Origin: Leptolyngbya sp. Cla-17
GTDB taxonomy: Bacteria > Cyanobacteriota > Cyanobacteriia > Leptolyngbyales > Leptolyngbyaceae
Length of the DNA: 64,000 nucleotides
Reading direction: 5' to 3'
Assembly: GCF_016807185.1 (NCBI RefSeq)
Contig: NZ_JAEVYN010000003.1
Span: forward strand, 124,001-188,000
Shown here one piece after another: positions 53,257-62,657 of the stretch. A program made the position numbers and the translations under genes. The notes under the pieces are model-generated. The model made no database searches. It worked only from the letters and a program-made list of their open reading frames with translations, and had not been told where the DNA came from. Positions within the stretch are counted from its first letter, which is position 1, and each line of letters begins with the position of its first letter.

Positions 53257-54609
53257 CTAAATTGAATCGTCTTGACTGCCTGCCATGCCTCCAAGCAAAT
53301 CAGAGCTATCGACTCTGACCGTTGACGCATCCGAAACCTTAGGTGCCCTGCTGTTAATCGTCATTGCTCTGGTGGTGTTGAAAGCAGGGCTAATTAGAAG
53401 CGGACGATTTCTCAGCAGTGAATCTGTAAATGTGCTCAGCGTCACGGCGTTTCCCAAATGCCGAGAAACGTTGTCTATGTCTTTGGGCTGTGGCAACGAA
53501 TCAAACGGACTGAACGCTGTCATGACAGTCGTTGTTTGCATAGTGGTAGGTGTTGTTCCTTCTTGCGTCACGCTCGCTCTGAGTTGATCAAACGCTGCCA
53601 TTCGTTCTTGAATTGATGAAGGTTTATCTTCAATAGGGATTGTGGTAAATTGCTCCCGTGCCATTGTTGAGAATGCTCGATGTGAAGTCATCCCATCAAT
53701 AGACTTCACGGTTTGTACTTTTATCTTTTCCGTTGCGCCCAAAGTCTGTTCTTTCTCTGAAACAGGAACTATTGCAGCGATTTCAGAAGCAGGCGTGGGC
53801 ACTGTAGCAACCGTTTTGATCGGGGCAGTCGCGGGAATGGGAACAGTTGAGACTAATATCTGTTTTGGTTGAGCCGATGAGATCGCAGCCGGTTTGACAT
53901 CAACCGCTAATGCGTTGTCTATTTCACTGCCGACGGTGGCTGGCTCTGTGGAGACTTGTGTGGTCACAACGCTATCAGTAGAAGCGGGCATCCTGGCAAC
54001 GGCTGTCCTGGTTGTGATTTTGTCAGGTTGCCCTAAATGATCGTTTGCCAGTTGAAGGAGTTGCTGTACCTGAGCGCTTTGGAAGATGGGCATTCCCTTC
54101 AATCGATCGAGTGATTTGAGCGCACTATGCCAATCCTTTTTGGCGATCGCCGTCCGAGCAATTTCAAACTGTTCCCCCTGTTTACCCCAGTCCTTTTGCA
54201 GTTTTTTGGCTTGAGCAGAACTGGTGCTAGAAGGGGCAACTGCATCCAGCATGGCTAAAGCGGTTTGAATATCGCCCTTCTGATATTTGTCATTGGCGCG
54301 TTGTAACAAACTCTGTGAGAACTTATCCTTGACCTGCTGTGCGAGAGCAAAGTGCTGACTGTTCTTTGGAATCCCTTCCAGGTTCAAAATAGCTTGTTTA
54401 AACTGGTTACTCTTTGCTTCCGTTTGCGCCTGCCCAATGAGCGACTCATACGTGTCTTCCAGGTCTTGAGGCACCGGTACAGGAGAATCAGTTAAAGAAA
54501 TATCATTGCTGGCAACATTTCCTTGTCCATCGTTTTGCGTCACACCATAGGTAATCGCTGCGAGAATAACCAGCAAACTCGCCAGGGTCCACCGATTTAG
54601 AAGAATCAT
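53257..54609 (-). CDS. Membrane-anchored TPR-like protein
   Basis: 450 residues. N-terminal anchor (MILLNRWTLASLLVILAAITYGVTQ), then helical hairpin repeats (LEGIPKNSQHFALAQQVKDKF, ANDKYQKGDIQTALAMLDAV, TAIAKKDWHSALKSLDRL) and a long low-complexity Val/Thr/Ser/Pro-rich C-terminal part, probably in the periplasm. KYQKGD...AL...P...W repeats resemble those of the protein at 60194-60799 (KYEQGDVNGAIDLAERIP), so the two may be paralogues at both ends of the operon. Function unknown. Confidence 0.65.
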   Translation of the reverse strand: MILLNRWTLASLLVILAAITYGVTQNDGQGNVASNDISLTDSPVPVPQDLEDTYESLIGQAQTEAKSNQFKQAILNLEGIPKNSQHFALAQQVKDKFSQSLLQRANDKYQKGDIQTALAMLDAVAPSSTSSAQAKKLQKDWGKQGEQFEIARTAIAKKDWHSALKSLDRLKGMPIFQSAQVQQLLQLANDHLGQPDKITTRTAVARMPASTDSVVTTQVSTEPATVGSEIDNALAVDVKPAAISSAQPKQILVSTVPIPATAPIKTVATVPTPASEIAAIVPVSEKEQTLGATEKIKVQTVKSIDGMTSHRAFSTMAREQFTTIPIEDKPSSIQERMAAFDQLRASVTQEGTTPTTMQTTTVMTAFSPFDSLPQPKDIDNVSRHLGNAVTLSTFTDSLLRNRPLLISPAFNTTRAMTINSRAPKVSDASTVRVDSSDLLGGMAGSQDDSI

Positions 54610-54837
54610 GAGAAGCCTCCATGAACGTGATTAGGTAGAAAAGGCACAAAAAAGTACAAAAACCATTCAGCGTAAACTATGCGCCATAGAAAGCGCTCCA
54701 TTGACTAGAACTGACGAAATAGCGAAACTAGCGGGATTTGAGAGAGTAACAGTAATAGAAATATTCCGTGATTCGAGCGTACCATCCTACAAGCAATACT
54801 TTCTCTATCTATTGTTAGAAAAAGTAGGATTATTTGC

Positions 54838-56307
54838 TCATCGAGCCGATCGTAAACCGTCGAATGCTCGGACGATTTCCCCGAATACGAAACTAATCGG
54901 TGCTCTTGATTCAATCTTGATATTGGCGGTTGTCGCCATGCCAGGAGTTAAATTGAATCGTTCACTCCGCTTCTCTAAAAACTGCTGATCTAAACGAATT
55001 TCCACCGGAAAAGCGGTTGTTTGTCCCGTGCGATCAATTGGAACGGCATCGCTGCCAACCCTGGAAACCACTCCTTTCACCGATCCAAATTCGGTAAATG
55101 GAAACGCATCAATTCTCACCTCTACGGGCATTCCTTCCCGGATTGACCCAATATCCTTGTTTGCCACCTGCACCCGTGCGATCAGCGACTCGTTTGGAAC
55201 CACCTGAAGCAAGACCTGCCCCGGTTGTGCCAAAACACCTGGCACTCTCTGTCCTAAATCAAAGACAACACCAGTAACAGGGGAGCGTAAATCCTGTTGC
55301 TCCAGGTCAAGGTTGGTCTGATCCAGTTGAGCGCTGATTTGAATCAGTTGCCGCTGGTCATCTTTGATGACGGTATCAATCTGAGTATCGATCGCTGCCA
55401 ATTCCCGCTGGAGTCCTTGAAAGAACTGCCCTATCGTTTGATCCCCATCGGCTTGTGCCTGCATTACGCTCGACATCAGCTCACTTTTCTGTACGCGATT
55501 TTGAACCACCTGATTTTCCAGGTTACTAACGTCTAACGCCCTTTGTAAGTAGCTGTTGCGGGAAATCGCTCCTGCTTTGACCAGCGGCTGCAACCGATTG
55601 ACGATTTCTTGCTCGACCTTCAATCGCCCCGATGTGGTTGAGAGTTGAGCGTTTGCCCCAGACACTTGTGTTTGTAGGGCAGACACTCTGACTGAGTTGA
55701 TAGAGACCTGCTTCTGTAACTGCTGGCGGAACAGTTGATACCGTTGATGCTGTGCCGGAGCTAAACCACTGCCATCTCCAGTGATTTGAGCAACGAGTAA
55801 CAGCCGATCTTGAACCCGATTCCGCAACTCAGGCGAAAGCCCTTCACCCGATAGAACAAAGCGCCCTTCCCTGGCTGCCCGCAGCACTTCGACCTCTTTG
55901 ACCAGTAAATCCCATTGCCGGGAGAGCGCATCCTTGCGGGTCAGCAGGGGCTTCTTGTCAATCTGCATCAACAACTGGTCTTTCTCAACCTGTTCACCTT
56001 CTCGGACTTGAATCGAGGTAATCATTCCGCCCGCGCGGGATTGAATTGCCTGCGATGCAGAAAGTGGCTCCAACTTGCCGCGTGAGGACACCACCACATC
56101 GACCCTGGCAAGAAATCCCCATCCGGTGGCTAACGTCAACCCAATCACAATGATTGTGGTGGTACGCCGAGAAATCTTGGATGGGAGTGGCAAATCCAAC
56201 GCGGGATTATCCAACGCTTTCTCTGCTGTCTCTATGGTTGATTGGTATCGCTTTTGCAGTGTCCCAACCATGTTTCTAAACCAGCGGTTGTTCCAACGAT
56301 TGTTCAT
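54838..56307 (-). CDS. HlyD-family periplasmic adaptor (type I secretion)
   Basis: 489 residues. One N-terminal TM (TTTIIVIGLTLATGWGFLARVDVVV), a lipoyl/barrel-sandwich half (SSRGKLEPLSASQAIQSRAGGMITSIQVREGEQVEKDQLL), a long alpha-hairpin (about 130-330), and the second lipoyl half plus beta-barrel (DLRSPVTGVVFDLGQRVPGVLAQPGQVLLQVVP, IREGMPVEVRIDAFP). HlyD-type adaptors link an inner-membrane ABC exporter to an outer-membrane TolC channel. It is 23 bases downstream of the ABC exporter gene. No TolC gene is in the window. Confidence 0.92.
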   Translation of the reverse strand: MNNRWNNRWFRNMVGTLQKRYQSTIETAEKALDNPALDLPLPSKISRRTTTIIVIGLTLATGWGFLARVDVVVSSRGKLEPLSASQAIQSRAGGMITSIQVREGEQVEKDQLLMQIDKKPLLTRKDALSRQWDLLVKEVEVLRAAREGRFVLSGEGLSPELRNRVQDRLLLVAQITGDGSGLAPAQHQRYQLFRQQLQKQVSINSVRVSALQTQVSGANAQLSTTSGRLKVEQEIVNRLQPLVKAGAISRNSYLQRALDVSNLENQVVQNRVQKSELMSSVMQAQADGDQTIGQFFQGLQRELAAIDTQIDTVIKDDQRQLIQISAQLDQTNLDLEQQDLRSPVTGVVFDLGQRVPGVLAQPGQVLLQVVPNESLIARVQVANKDIGSIREGMPVEVRIDAFPFTEFGSVKGVVSRVGSDAVPIDRTGQTTAFPVEIRLDQQFLEKRSERFNLTPGMATTANIKIESRAPISFVFGEIVRAFDGLRSAR

Positions 56308-56330
56308 AGAAATCCCCTTTGACTACACAA

Positions 56331-59300
56331 CTACACAGCTTCGGTTTTTTGCTGTTCCGATAAGCAAAAATAGCGCCCCTGTAACGCCATCAACTCCGCA
56401 TGAGTGCCCTGCTCTACCACACATCCCTGCTCCATCAGCACAATAAGATCGGCATGGCGAATCGTATTCAATCGGTGCGTGATGAAGAAAACAGTGCGTC
56501 CCTTAAATTTCTTTGCCAAATTCAGACACACTTGTTGCTCTGTGTTGTAGTCCAGAGCAGACGTGGCTTCATCAAGAATCAGTAAGCGAGGATTTCGCAA
56601 CACCATTCGGGCGATCGCAATCCGCTGCCGTTGCCCACCAGAGAGCTTTGCTCCCCGTTCCCCAACCTGAGTGCTGTAGCCATTGGAGAGCTGCATGATA
56701 AAGTCATGAGCATCTGCGACTCTCGCCGCTTCAATCACGTCTTCATCGGCAAATGTGTCAAATCGAGTGATGTTGTCCCGGATAGTTCCTTCAAACAGAA
56801 TCGAATCTTGCGGGACAATGCCAATCTGTTCTCGCAGGGAGAATAGGTCTACCTTGCTGATGTCATACCCATCAACGTAAATGCTGCCTGCATTCGGCAG
56901 GTACAGCCGAGGCAGGAGTTTGACCAGCGTACTTTTACCAGAGCCACTTTGACCCACAACTCCAACAAATGAGCCAATGGAAATGTCCAGGCTGACGTTG
57001 GATAACTGCAATTGCCCCGGTTTGAAGCCGAAGCTAATTGCTTCATACTGCACCCACCCTTCAACGGGTGGTAGCGCGACATTACTTTCATCCTCTGGCA
57101 ACACCTCGGTTGGAGCTTCTACAATATCTGCCAGTAGCTCCAACGAAAGGGCTGTTTCCTGGAACCGTTGCCATAGTCTTGACAATCGCACCATCGGACC
57201 CACAATATACCCGGCAATAATGCGGAAGGCAATTAATCCCCCTAACGTCAACTCTCCTTTGAGAACTAATTCAGCTCCAATCCACAGCACTAGCAGGCTG
57301 CTTAAGGTGTTGATCAGGTTGCTTAAGGAACCGAATGATGTGTTAATCATCCCGGTCTTAAAACTGGTGCCTAAATATTGCAGGTATTGGTCTCGCCAGG
57401 TCGCCTGTGCCAAACCTTCCATGTTCTGAGACTTGATCGTAAAAATCCCACCCAGAACTTCAATTAAATAGGATTGAACTCTTGAATTTTGATCTGCTTT
57501 AATCCGAATTTGCTTGTTCAGGATGGACGCAACCAATAAGGTCAGGACAATCACGATCGGAACAAATGCCAATACACAAATCGTGAGTTGAACACTGTAA
57601 AGCAGCATCACTCCAACGTAGAGGAGTGAAAACACAACATCCAGTACTGCTGTTAATGCTGTGCTGGTTAAAAACTGCCGAATATTCTCTAGTTCTGACA
57701 AACGTGCGGATAGTTCACCGACTGGACGCTTCTCAAAAAAATTCAACGGTAAGTTTAGTAAATGACGAACGACAACCGTTCCCAACACTAAATCCACTCG
57801 ATTGGTCGTACTCGAAAGTAGATAGGAGCGGAGTATTGTTAAAATCGCTTCTAAGGACGAAAATGCAACCATCAAAATCCCAAACATGGGAAGTGCCGCA
57901 CCACTACTATTGATGATCACTTTGTCAATAATCTGTTGAACTAATAGTGGGTTGGCTAACCCTAAAAGCTGCACAAACACAGAGGCAATCAGAACCTGCA
58001 TCAACACGCCACGATGCTGATTGAGAATTGGTAAAAACCAACTCACTCCAAACTGCTTGAGTGGCGTTTGTGCGTGTCGCTCGACGATTAATGCTTGGCT
58101 GACCGGAGTACCAGATTCAATGCTATCGATCGCGATTTGGTCAGCAACATCTTCTGGTGGAAGTATGACAATGCCTGTCCGAGGCAACCCTACGACGACT
58201 CCGTTGTTGCGAGTCAACTCATACAGAAGTGTCAGCACTCCATCCTGCATGATCAAAGCCGGAAACTGTAAGCGTTTTAAGCCAGCAGCGGTCGGCACAA
58301 ACTTGATAATCTGTGTTTTTAATCCCACTGCCTCTGCTACCCAGGCGCAAAATAGCAGACTGTCTCCGGTTACATTTTCCCGACGCTGGAGCCATTGCCG
58401 CAAAAGATCTGGGCGAAACGGCACTTTTAGCCGATCTGCCAGCATCCAGAAGCAAGCAACCAAATCTTCAACTGGATCAAATTCTCTGGAATAGTGAACC
58501 GGGTAATTTTTCAGGAGCTGCTTAAGTTCTTTCGTTTCGCCTCGGTTAAGATTTTGCTCCAGGGCTTCTTGTGCCTCTACCAGAGCGATCGCCGACTGCG
58601 ATTCCAACATCAATTCTGGTTCGACGGGGATCGTCACTCCATCCTCTTCTACTTCCATTAATGTTGGGAGTGAGCCTTTGAGGACGACAGCCGCTAAGAA
58701 GTTGCGGTCAATGCCAATCAGTCGGAGTGGAAACGGTGATCCGTTGGGTGGGTGTAAATCAACGCGAACCGTGATGGGAGTTCCGATTTCTACTCGTTTC
58801 GTTTTTCCACTCACAAGCCACACTCGTTCAGAAGGGAGTCGCAGCGTTTGAGTTTCTAAGTGTACCGATTGCGGAGACCAGTGAATGACCAATGCCATCT
58901 GCTCCTGTTCGGTGTATCGAGCGACCTCCTTGATGTTGATATCCAGCTTGGTGGGAAATAGCGATAGAAACCGGGACAACGTGTCATAGAGTTCTATCTG
59001 TGTCACCTGTTCAGTCAATGCCTCCTCTAAATAGGTGATCGCTAACCGCTCGAAATCATCGGCTGGTAATGCTAAGGTAAGCACTTCGTCTGTTCCGGCT
59101 GCCCGTACAGATCCATTCGCAACCCGCCGTAGGAGACTGTCCCACCCTACTACCGCGCCCTCCCCTTTTACCGATAGCGTGGGGCTTTTAGCTGCCGCAG
59201 AACCCAACAGCCGAATTTGCCCTTGAACCACGCAATGGACGGCGGGCGGCAATTCCCCTTCTCTGTGAATGACTTCTCCAAGACGGAACGTGCAAAGCGT

Positions 59301-59417
59301 TAGTCTAGAAGCGACTTGCCCTCTAACATCTGCTGGTAATCGGCAAAATGGATAAACGCTAAAGAAATTGGGGATGAATGAGTCAAGCTGCGACTGTCGT
59401 GAATCGATCCCTGTCAT
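56331..59417 (-). CDS. Type I secretion ABC exporter with cyclic-nucleotide-binding and degenerate C39 domains
   Basis: 1028 residues. 1-130: CNB/CRP-like domain (LPADVRGQVASRLTLCTFRLGEVIHREGELPPAVHCVVQGQIRLL). About 310-420: C39-peptidase-like region, apparently without the catalytic His (CLD-type, substrate binding). About 450-740: exporter TM domain. About 790-1020: NBD with GQSGSGKST (Walker A), LSGGQRQR (signature) and LLILDEATSALD (Walker B, Glu). It moves unfolded proteins out in one step, as HlyB does. The CNB domain could couple export to a ligand. Its start overlaps the PPIase stop by one base. Confidence 0.92.
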   Translation of the reverse strand: MTGIDSRQSQLDSFIPNFFSVYPFCRLPADVRGQVASRLTLCTFRLGEVIHREGELPPAVHCVVQGQIRLLGSAAAKSPTLSVKGEGAVVGWDSLLRRVANGSVRAAGTDEVLTLALPADDFERLAITYLEEALTEQVTQIELYDTLSRFLSLFPTKLDINIKEVARYTEQEQMALVIHWSPQSVHLETQTLRLPSERVWLVSGKTKRVEIGTPITVRVDLHPPNGSPFPLRLIGIDRNFLAAVVLKGSLPTLMEVEEDGVTIPVEPELMLESQSAIALVEAQEALEQNLNRGETKELKQLLKNYPVHYSREFDPVEDLVACFWMLADRLKVPFRPDLLRQWLQRRENVTGDSLLFCAWVAEAVGLKTQIIKFVPTAAGLKRLQFPALIMQDGVLTLLYELTRNNGVVVGLPRTGIVILPPEDVADQIAIDSIESGTPVSQALIVERHAQTPLKQFGVSWFLPILNQHRGVLMQVLIASVFVQLLGLANPLLVQQIIDKVIINSSGAALPMFGILMVAFSSLEAILTILRSYLLSSTTNRVDLVLGTVVVRHLLNLPLNFFEKRPVGELSARLSELENIRQFLTSTALTAVLDVVFSLLYVGVMLLYSVQLTICVLAFVPIVIVLTLLVASILNKQIRIKADQNSRVQSYLIEVLGGIFTIKSQNMEGLAQATWRDQYLQYLGTSFKTGMINTSFGSLSNLINTLSSLLVLWIGAELVLKGELTLGGLIAFRIIAGYIVGPMVRLSRLWQRFQETALSLELLADIVEAPTEVLPEDESNVALPPVEGWVQYEAISFGFKPGQLQLSNVSLDISIGSFVGVVGQSGSGKSTLVKLLPRLYLPNAGSIYVDGYDISKVDLFSLREQIGIVPQDSILFEGTIRDNITRFDTFADEDVIEAARVADAHDFIMQLSNGYSTQVGERGAKLSGGQRQRIAIARMVLRNPRLLILDEATSALDYNTEQQVCLNLAKKFKGRTVFFITHRLNTIRHADLIVLMEQGCVVEQGTHAELMALQGRYFCLSEQQKTEAV

Positions 59418-60190
59418 CAGACTGCTCCTTTAGTTGTCGCACTGGGAAGGATGCCTTGAACCTGCACGCCGTTCGGCTGTGATTTAACCGATTGAATTTG
59501 CGATTGCAGCCACTCCATAAAGAGGTGCTCAATTAATTCCGTTCGCACCGAGTCATTTAAACGAGCAAAAATAAACTGTTCAGGTCGGACAATCCAAAAG
59601 CTGCTTTGCACCTGAACAGGACTGTACACCTCTCCTGGTTGCCCACTCCGAAACAAACTGGCAATTTCATCAGGGAGAGTTGAAAATCGAACCGGACCGA
59701 CTAATCCTCCGGTATGTCGCTCAAAATCTTGTGAATGCTGCTGTGCCAATACAGCAAAATCTGCGCCATCGTCACGGATTTGAAAATATAGCTCTTCTGC
59801 TAGTGCTAAGTCTGTGACTTTGATGCGTCGGAACCCTACCTGGTCTAGATCCTGCTTCCGCCGCAAAAACTCAGCTTCAATCCGATCTGCAAACAGTAGC
59901 CTTTTTAGCTTTCTGACTTGCAAATCTCTCAGAACAACCGTCTTTACATACACTGGGGAAACGCCTTTGCTCTCACACCATTGAACTAAGAACTGATCGA
60001 AATCTTCTGGCATTTGAGCTGATCCAGTAAGCGCGCGAACAACTTCTTCCTGGGTCAGTCGAACTTGGGGTAAGACATCATCTAGAACCACATGCCCAAT
60101 CAGTGACTCCAGCAGCTTGTATCGCACCAGAGACGATACAAGCTGTTCTCCCGTTAGCAGGTGATTTCCAATCTTTAAGCAGGCTTCCAT
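59417..60190 (-). CDS. Parvulin-type peptidyl-prolyl isomerase
   Basis: 257 residues without a signal peptide. N-terminal helical part (VSSLVRYKLLESLIGHVVLDDVLPQVRLTQEEVVRALTG, SurA/PrsA-like) and a rotamase domain about 120-220 (LALAEELYFQIRDDGADFAVLAQQHSQDFERHTGGLVGPVRFSTLPDEIASLFRSGQPGEVYSPVQVQSSFWIVRPEQF). It probably keeps substrate proteins unfolded or mature for the exporter. Cyanobacterial type I systems with such a cytoplasmic parvulin are known; gene names vary, so none is assigned. Overlaps the exporter start, so translation is coupled. Confidence 0.85.
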   Translation of the reverse strand: MEACLKIGNHLLTGEQLVSSLVRYKLLESLIGHVVLDDVLPQVRLTQEEVVRALTGSAQMPEDFDQFLVQWCESKGVSPVYVKTVVLRDLQVRKLKRLLFADRIEAEFLRRKQDLDQVGFRRIKVTDLALAEELYFQIRDDGADFAVLAQQHSQDFERHTGGLVGPVRFSTLPDEIASLFRSGQPGEVYSPVQVQSSFWIVRPEQFIFARLNDSVRTELIEHLFMEWLQSQIQSVKSQPNGVQVQGILPSATTKGAV

Positions 60191-60193
60191 ATT

Positions 60194-60799
60194 TCAACTT
60201 TGAGCTTGAGGATTCGCAGCTTGCATGGAGTTGATCGCTTGCTTCAAGTCTTGAACTCTTTGGCTCCCTAGCAATGCAGGATCTTGAATGAGCGAAATTG
60301 TTGACAGGGCTGTAGTACAGCGGCGTTCTTGATGGAATTGTTCAGCCAGTTCTAAGACCGTTGAATTCTTAAACCAGGTCTTTCTCACCTGGGCATATTG
60401 CTGCTGCGCTGGAGTATTAGCAGGAATCCTTTCAGCCAGGTCGATCGCACCATTCACATCCCCCTGCTCATATTTGTTCAAGGCTTGCTTGAAAACCTCA
60501 TCTGCCCACCGCTGTTTAACTTGCAGAAGCGTCTTAGCTTCCTCTGGATTAGCGGGTTGGATTTTGTCAACAGTGGCGATCGCGGCTGAGAAATTGCCTT
60601 GTTTCGCTAATTGCTGTGCCTGGTTAACCAAATCAACAGCGCTACTGGATGTTGGAGCGGACGTTGGTTGAGCTTGAGCGACAGAAGGAGATGAAAATAT
60701 ACTAGCTGCCGCAGTTAGGGATGGATAAACCTTCCAAGCAGTGCCGATGATAAAGCTGACAACAGCAATAGCCAAGAAGGACACAATTCGCCTTTTCAT
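60194..60799 (-). CDS. Membrane-anchored TPR-like protein, first gene of the secretion operon
   Basis: 201 residues. N-terminal TM (FLAIAVVSFIIGTAWKVYPSL), then TPR-like hairpins: QAQQLAKQGNFSAAIATVDKIQPANPEEAKTLLQVKQRWADEVFKQALNKYEQGDVNGAIDLAERIPANTPAQQ. It resembles a shortened relative of the protein at 53257-54609. It starts the operon (3 bases from the PPIase gene) downstream of the TCTCTATC motif at 60992-61024. Function unknown. Confidence 0.65.
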   Translation of the reverse strand: MKRRIVSFLAIAVVSFIIGTAWKVYPSLTAAASIFSSPSVAQAQPTSAPTSSSAVDLVNQAQQLAKQGNFSAAIATVDKIQPANPEEAKTLLQVKQRWADEVFKQALNKYEQGDVNGAIDLAERIPANTPAQQQYAQVRKTWFKNSTVLELAEQFHQERRCTTALSTISLIQDPALLGSQRVQDLKQAINSMQAANPQAQS

Positions 60800-61473
60800 A
60801 CAAAACTCCGTGAAAAAATAAATCGAAAATTTGTGGAGATACTTAAAAAAAAATTCATGCCCTGGAGGACATGAATATTGCCCTGGGTAGCTTTCAGGGT
60901 GGGGAATTGAATTCGAGTCAGATAGACGAATTCAAACGGCTTTTCTATAAATTAGTTAAACGCAACATTGAGTTTGGTTAAATCACTCGCTGGATAGAGA
61001 TCTAATACTTTTAAAAACAAAATAAAGTGATTGTATTAATTATATTGTCTCCCTTTAAAGATGAAAAAGCCAACCCTGGTGTGTGGTTGGCTAAACTTGC
61101 TTGGATTGGTAGATCCGAGCTAATGGGGCGCAAGGAAAACGTTAAACGATAACTAGCACTGAGAGCGATTCTGACTTTGGAGAAGAGAGAACACACGGAC
61201 TGAAATACCAGTAACAAGGGTGCAGAAAATCTTGAGTTTCAGGTGGAGTATCAGACCAGATGAAATCAATGTCAAACTGGGACCGTTCTCTGTTGCGAAC
61301 TAAGACTCTTCGGACTAGTTGCTGAAACTCGATGCTTAGCAACCAGTCTGCACCTTACACTTCAAGTGTTTATTAAACGAAATGTTGAGGCTAAAGAACT
61401 CTACCTCCAGATAGAGACAGAAATACTTTTAAAAGAAACAAAATAGTTTGTGTTGTTTATAGGGTGTAAATAA
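60800..61473 (-). promoter_or_regulatory. Region with two copies of the AAAAGTATT...TCTCTATC motif, a terminator and a possible small ORF
   Basis: Read on the minus strand, TTTTAAAAGTATTTCTGTCTCTATC (61410-61447 region) and TTTTTAAAAGTATTAGATCTCTATC (60992-61024) are near copies about 420 bases apart. Between them, AGCCAACC-N9-GGTTGGCT followed by TTTTT (61064-61092) is a rho-independent terminator. A 66-codon frame (TTG 61342 to 61142, RRVLVRNRERSQFDIDFIWSD) lies between the first motif and the terminator and might be expressed, though it lacks known similarity. Confidence 0.5.
61064..61092 (-). terminator. Rho-independent terminator (minus strand)
   Basis: AGCCAACC and GGTTGGCT (8-bp perfect stem, 9-base loop) followed on the minus strand by TTTTT. 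It lies 382 bases past the histidine kinase stop and about 50 past the possible 66-codon frame, and upstream of the secretion operon promoter. Confidence 0.65.
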
Positions 61474-62619
61474 TCAGGCAAGCTCTGTTGTCGCAAGGGG
61501 TAGCGAAAAACGAAAAACGGTTCCTTTGTTTAGTTCGCTTTCTACATTAATTTGCCCACCCTGGACTTCTACCAGGTGCTTTGTAATCGCCAATCCGATC
61601 CCTGTTCCACATGCATTTTGCCTTCGGGAAGACTCTGATCGCCAAAATCGATCAAACACACGGGGTAAGTCCTCTGGAGCAATTCCAACGCCTGTATCAG
61701 AGACTTCAACCCATATCCGCGTGTCATCATTCCAAGCCCGAACGATGACACGCCCTTGCTCCGTGTAGTTCAGGGCATTGCTAATCAAGTTGATGAGAAC
61801 TTGCCGAACGCGATCGGGGTCTGCAAATACTTCAGGCAAATTCCTAGAGCAATTTAGTTCCAGGCGAATCCCCTTGCGGTTTCTGACCGATAAGGCTCGA
61901 ACAACACTATTCAACAGCGGATTTGGGTCAACCACCTGCAAATGTAATGGGAGATTGCCAGTCTCCACCTTGGAAAGGGTTTTCAAATCCTCTAATAGTC
62001 GTGCCATTCGTTCAGCTTCTTCATGGAGTTGCTGTCCGACCGATGGGGTAAGCGACATCTCTCCATGACTCATCAACTCCAAATACCCACGAATCACCGT
62101 TAGCGGGTTTCCCAATTCATGTGCCAGATCCCCAATAACTTCCCGGCGACGCTCTTCTACACCCTGCAAACGGCTCGCCACGCTGTTCAGGGTCAACCCT
62201 AATCTATGCAGTTCGGGGATATCGCTGGGAGGAATTCGTGCATTCAGATTACCACGATTGAACTGGCTGATCGCTCGCTCAATTCCTCGCAGTGGACGGT
62301 CAATCGTTTCCGTTAGGGTCCAGGTAATTAACCCAACGATCACAAAACTAACCAACACAGCCAAGTGAGTTCCCCGGTTATTCACTTGCTCAAATATTTC
62401 AAGCAGTCGGTCCGCGTCTTTCTTTTCTGGCGCTGGCTTGGATGGGTTGGTTATTACAGTATCGGAAACTTTCTCCTCAAACGTCTGGGCTTTGTAAATG
62501 TGAGCAATACTTGTTGCACTGACTAATGTGACAAGCATCACAAGAAAATTTGTTAGGAGTAGTCGCAGACGCAGGCTGAGAGAGGTTCGTCCTTTATTTA
62601 GAAGGTCTCTCGCACTCAT
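61474..62619 (-). CDS. Sensor histidine kinase, partner of the adjacent regulator
   Basis: 381 residues. TM1 (LRLLLTNFLVMLVTLVSATSIA), a short loop of about 50 residues, TM2 (THLAVLVSFVIVGLITWTLT), HAMP, HisKA box EVIGDLAHELGNPLTVIRGYL (His about 173), N box LINLISNALNYTEQG, G1 VSDTGVGI, G2 CGTGIGLAIT. Note GNP rather than RTP after HEL. It is downstream of the response regulator gene on the same strand (38-base gap), an RR-HK operon. The signal is unknown; it may read the envelope state. Confidence 0.93.
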   Translation of the reverse strand: MSARDLLNKGRTSLSLRLRLLLTNFLVMLVTLVSATSIAHIYKAQTFEEKVSDTVITNPSKPAPEKKDADRLLEIFEQVNNRGTHLAVLVSFVIVGLITWTLTETIDRPLRGIERAISQFNRGNLNARIPPSDIPELHRLGLTLNSVASRLQGVEERRREVIGDLAHELGNPLTVIRGYLELMSHGEMSLTPSVGQQLHEEAERMARLLEDLKTLSKVETGNLPLHLQVVDPNPLLNSVVRALSVRNRKGIRLELNCSRNLPEVFADPDRVRQVLINLISNALNYTEQGRVIVRAWNDDTRIWVEVSDTGVGIAPEDLPRVFDRFWRSESSRRQNACGTGIGLAITKHLVEVQGGQINVESELNKGTVFRFSLPLATTELA

Positions 62620-62657
62620 GGTTAATAATGCTACTTCTTAATAGATTTTTCTGAGAA

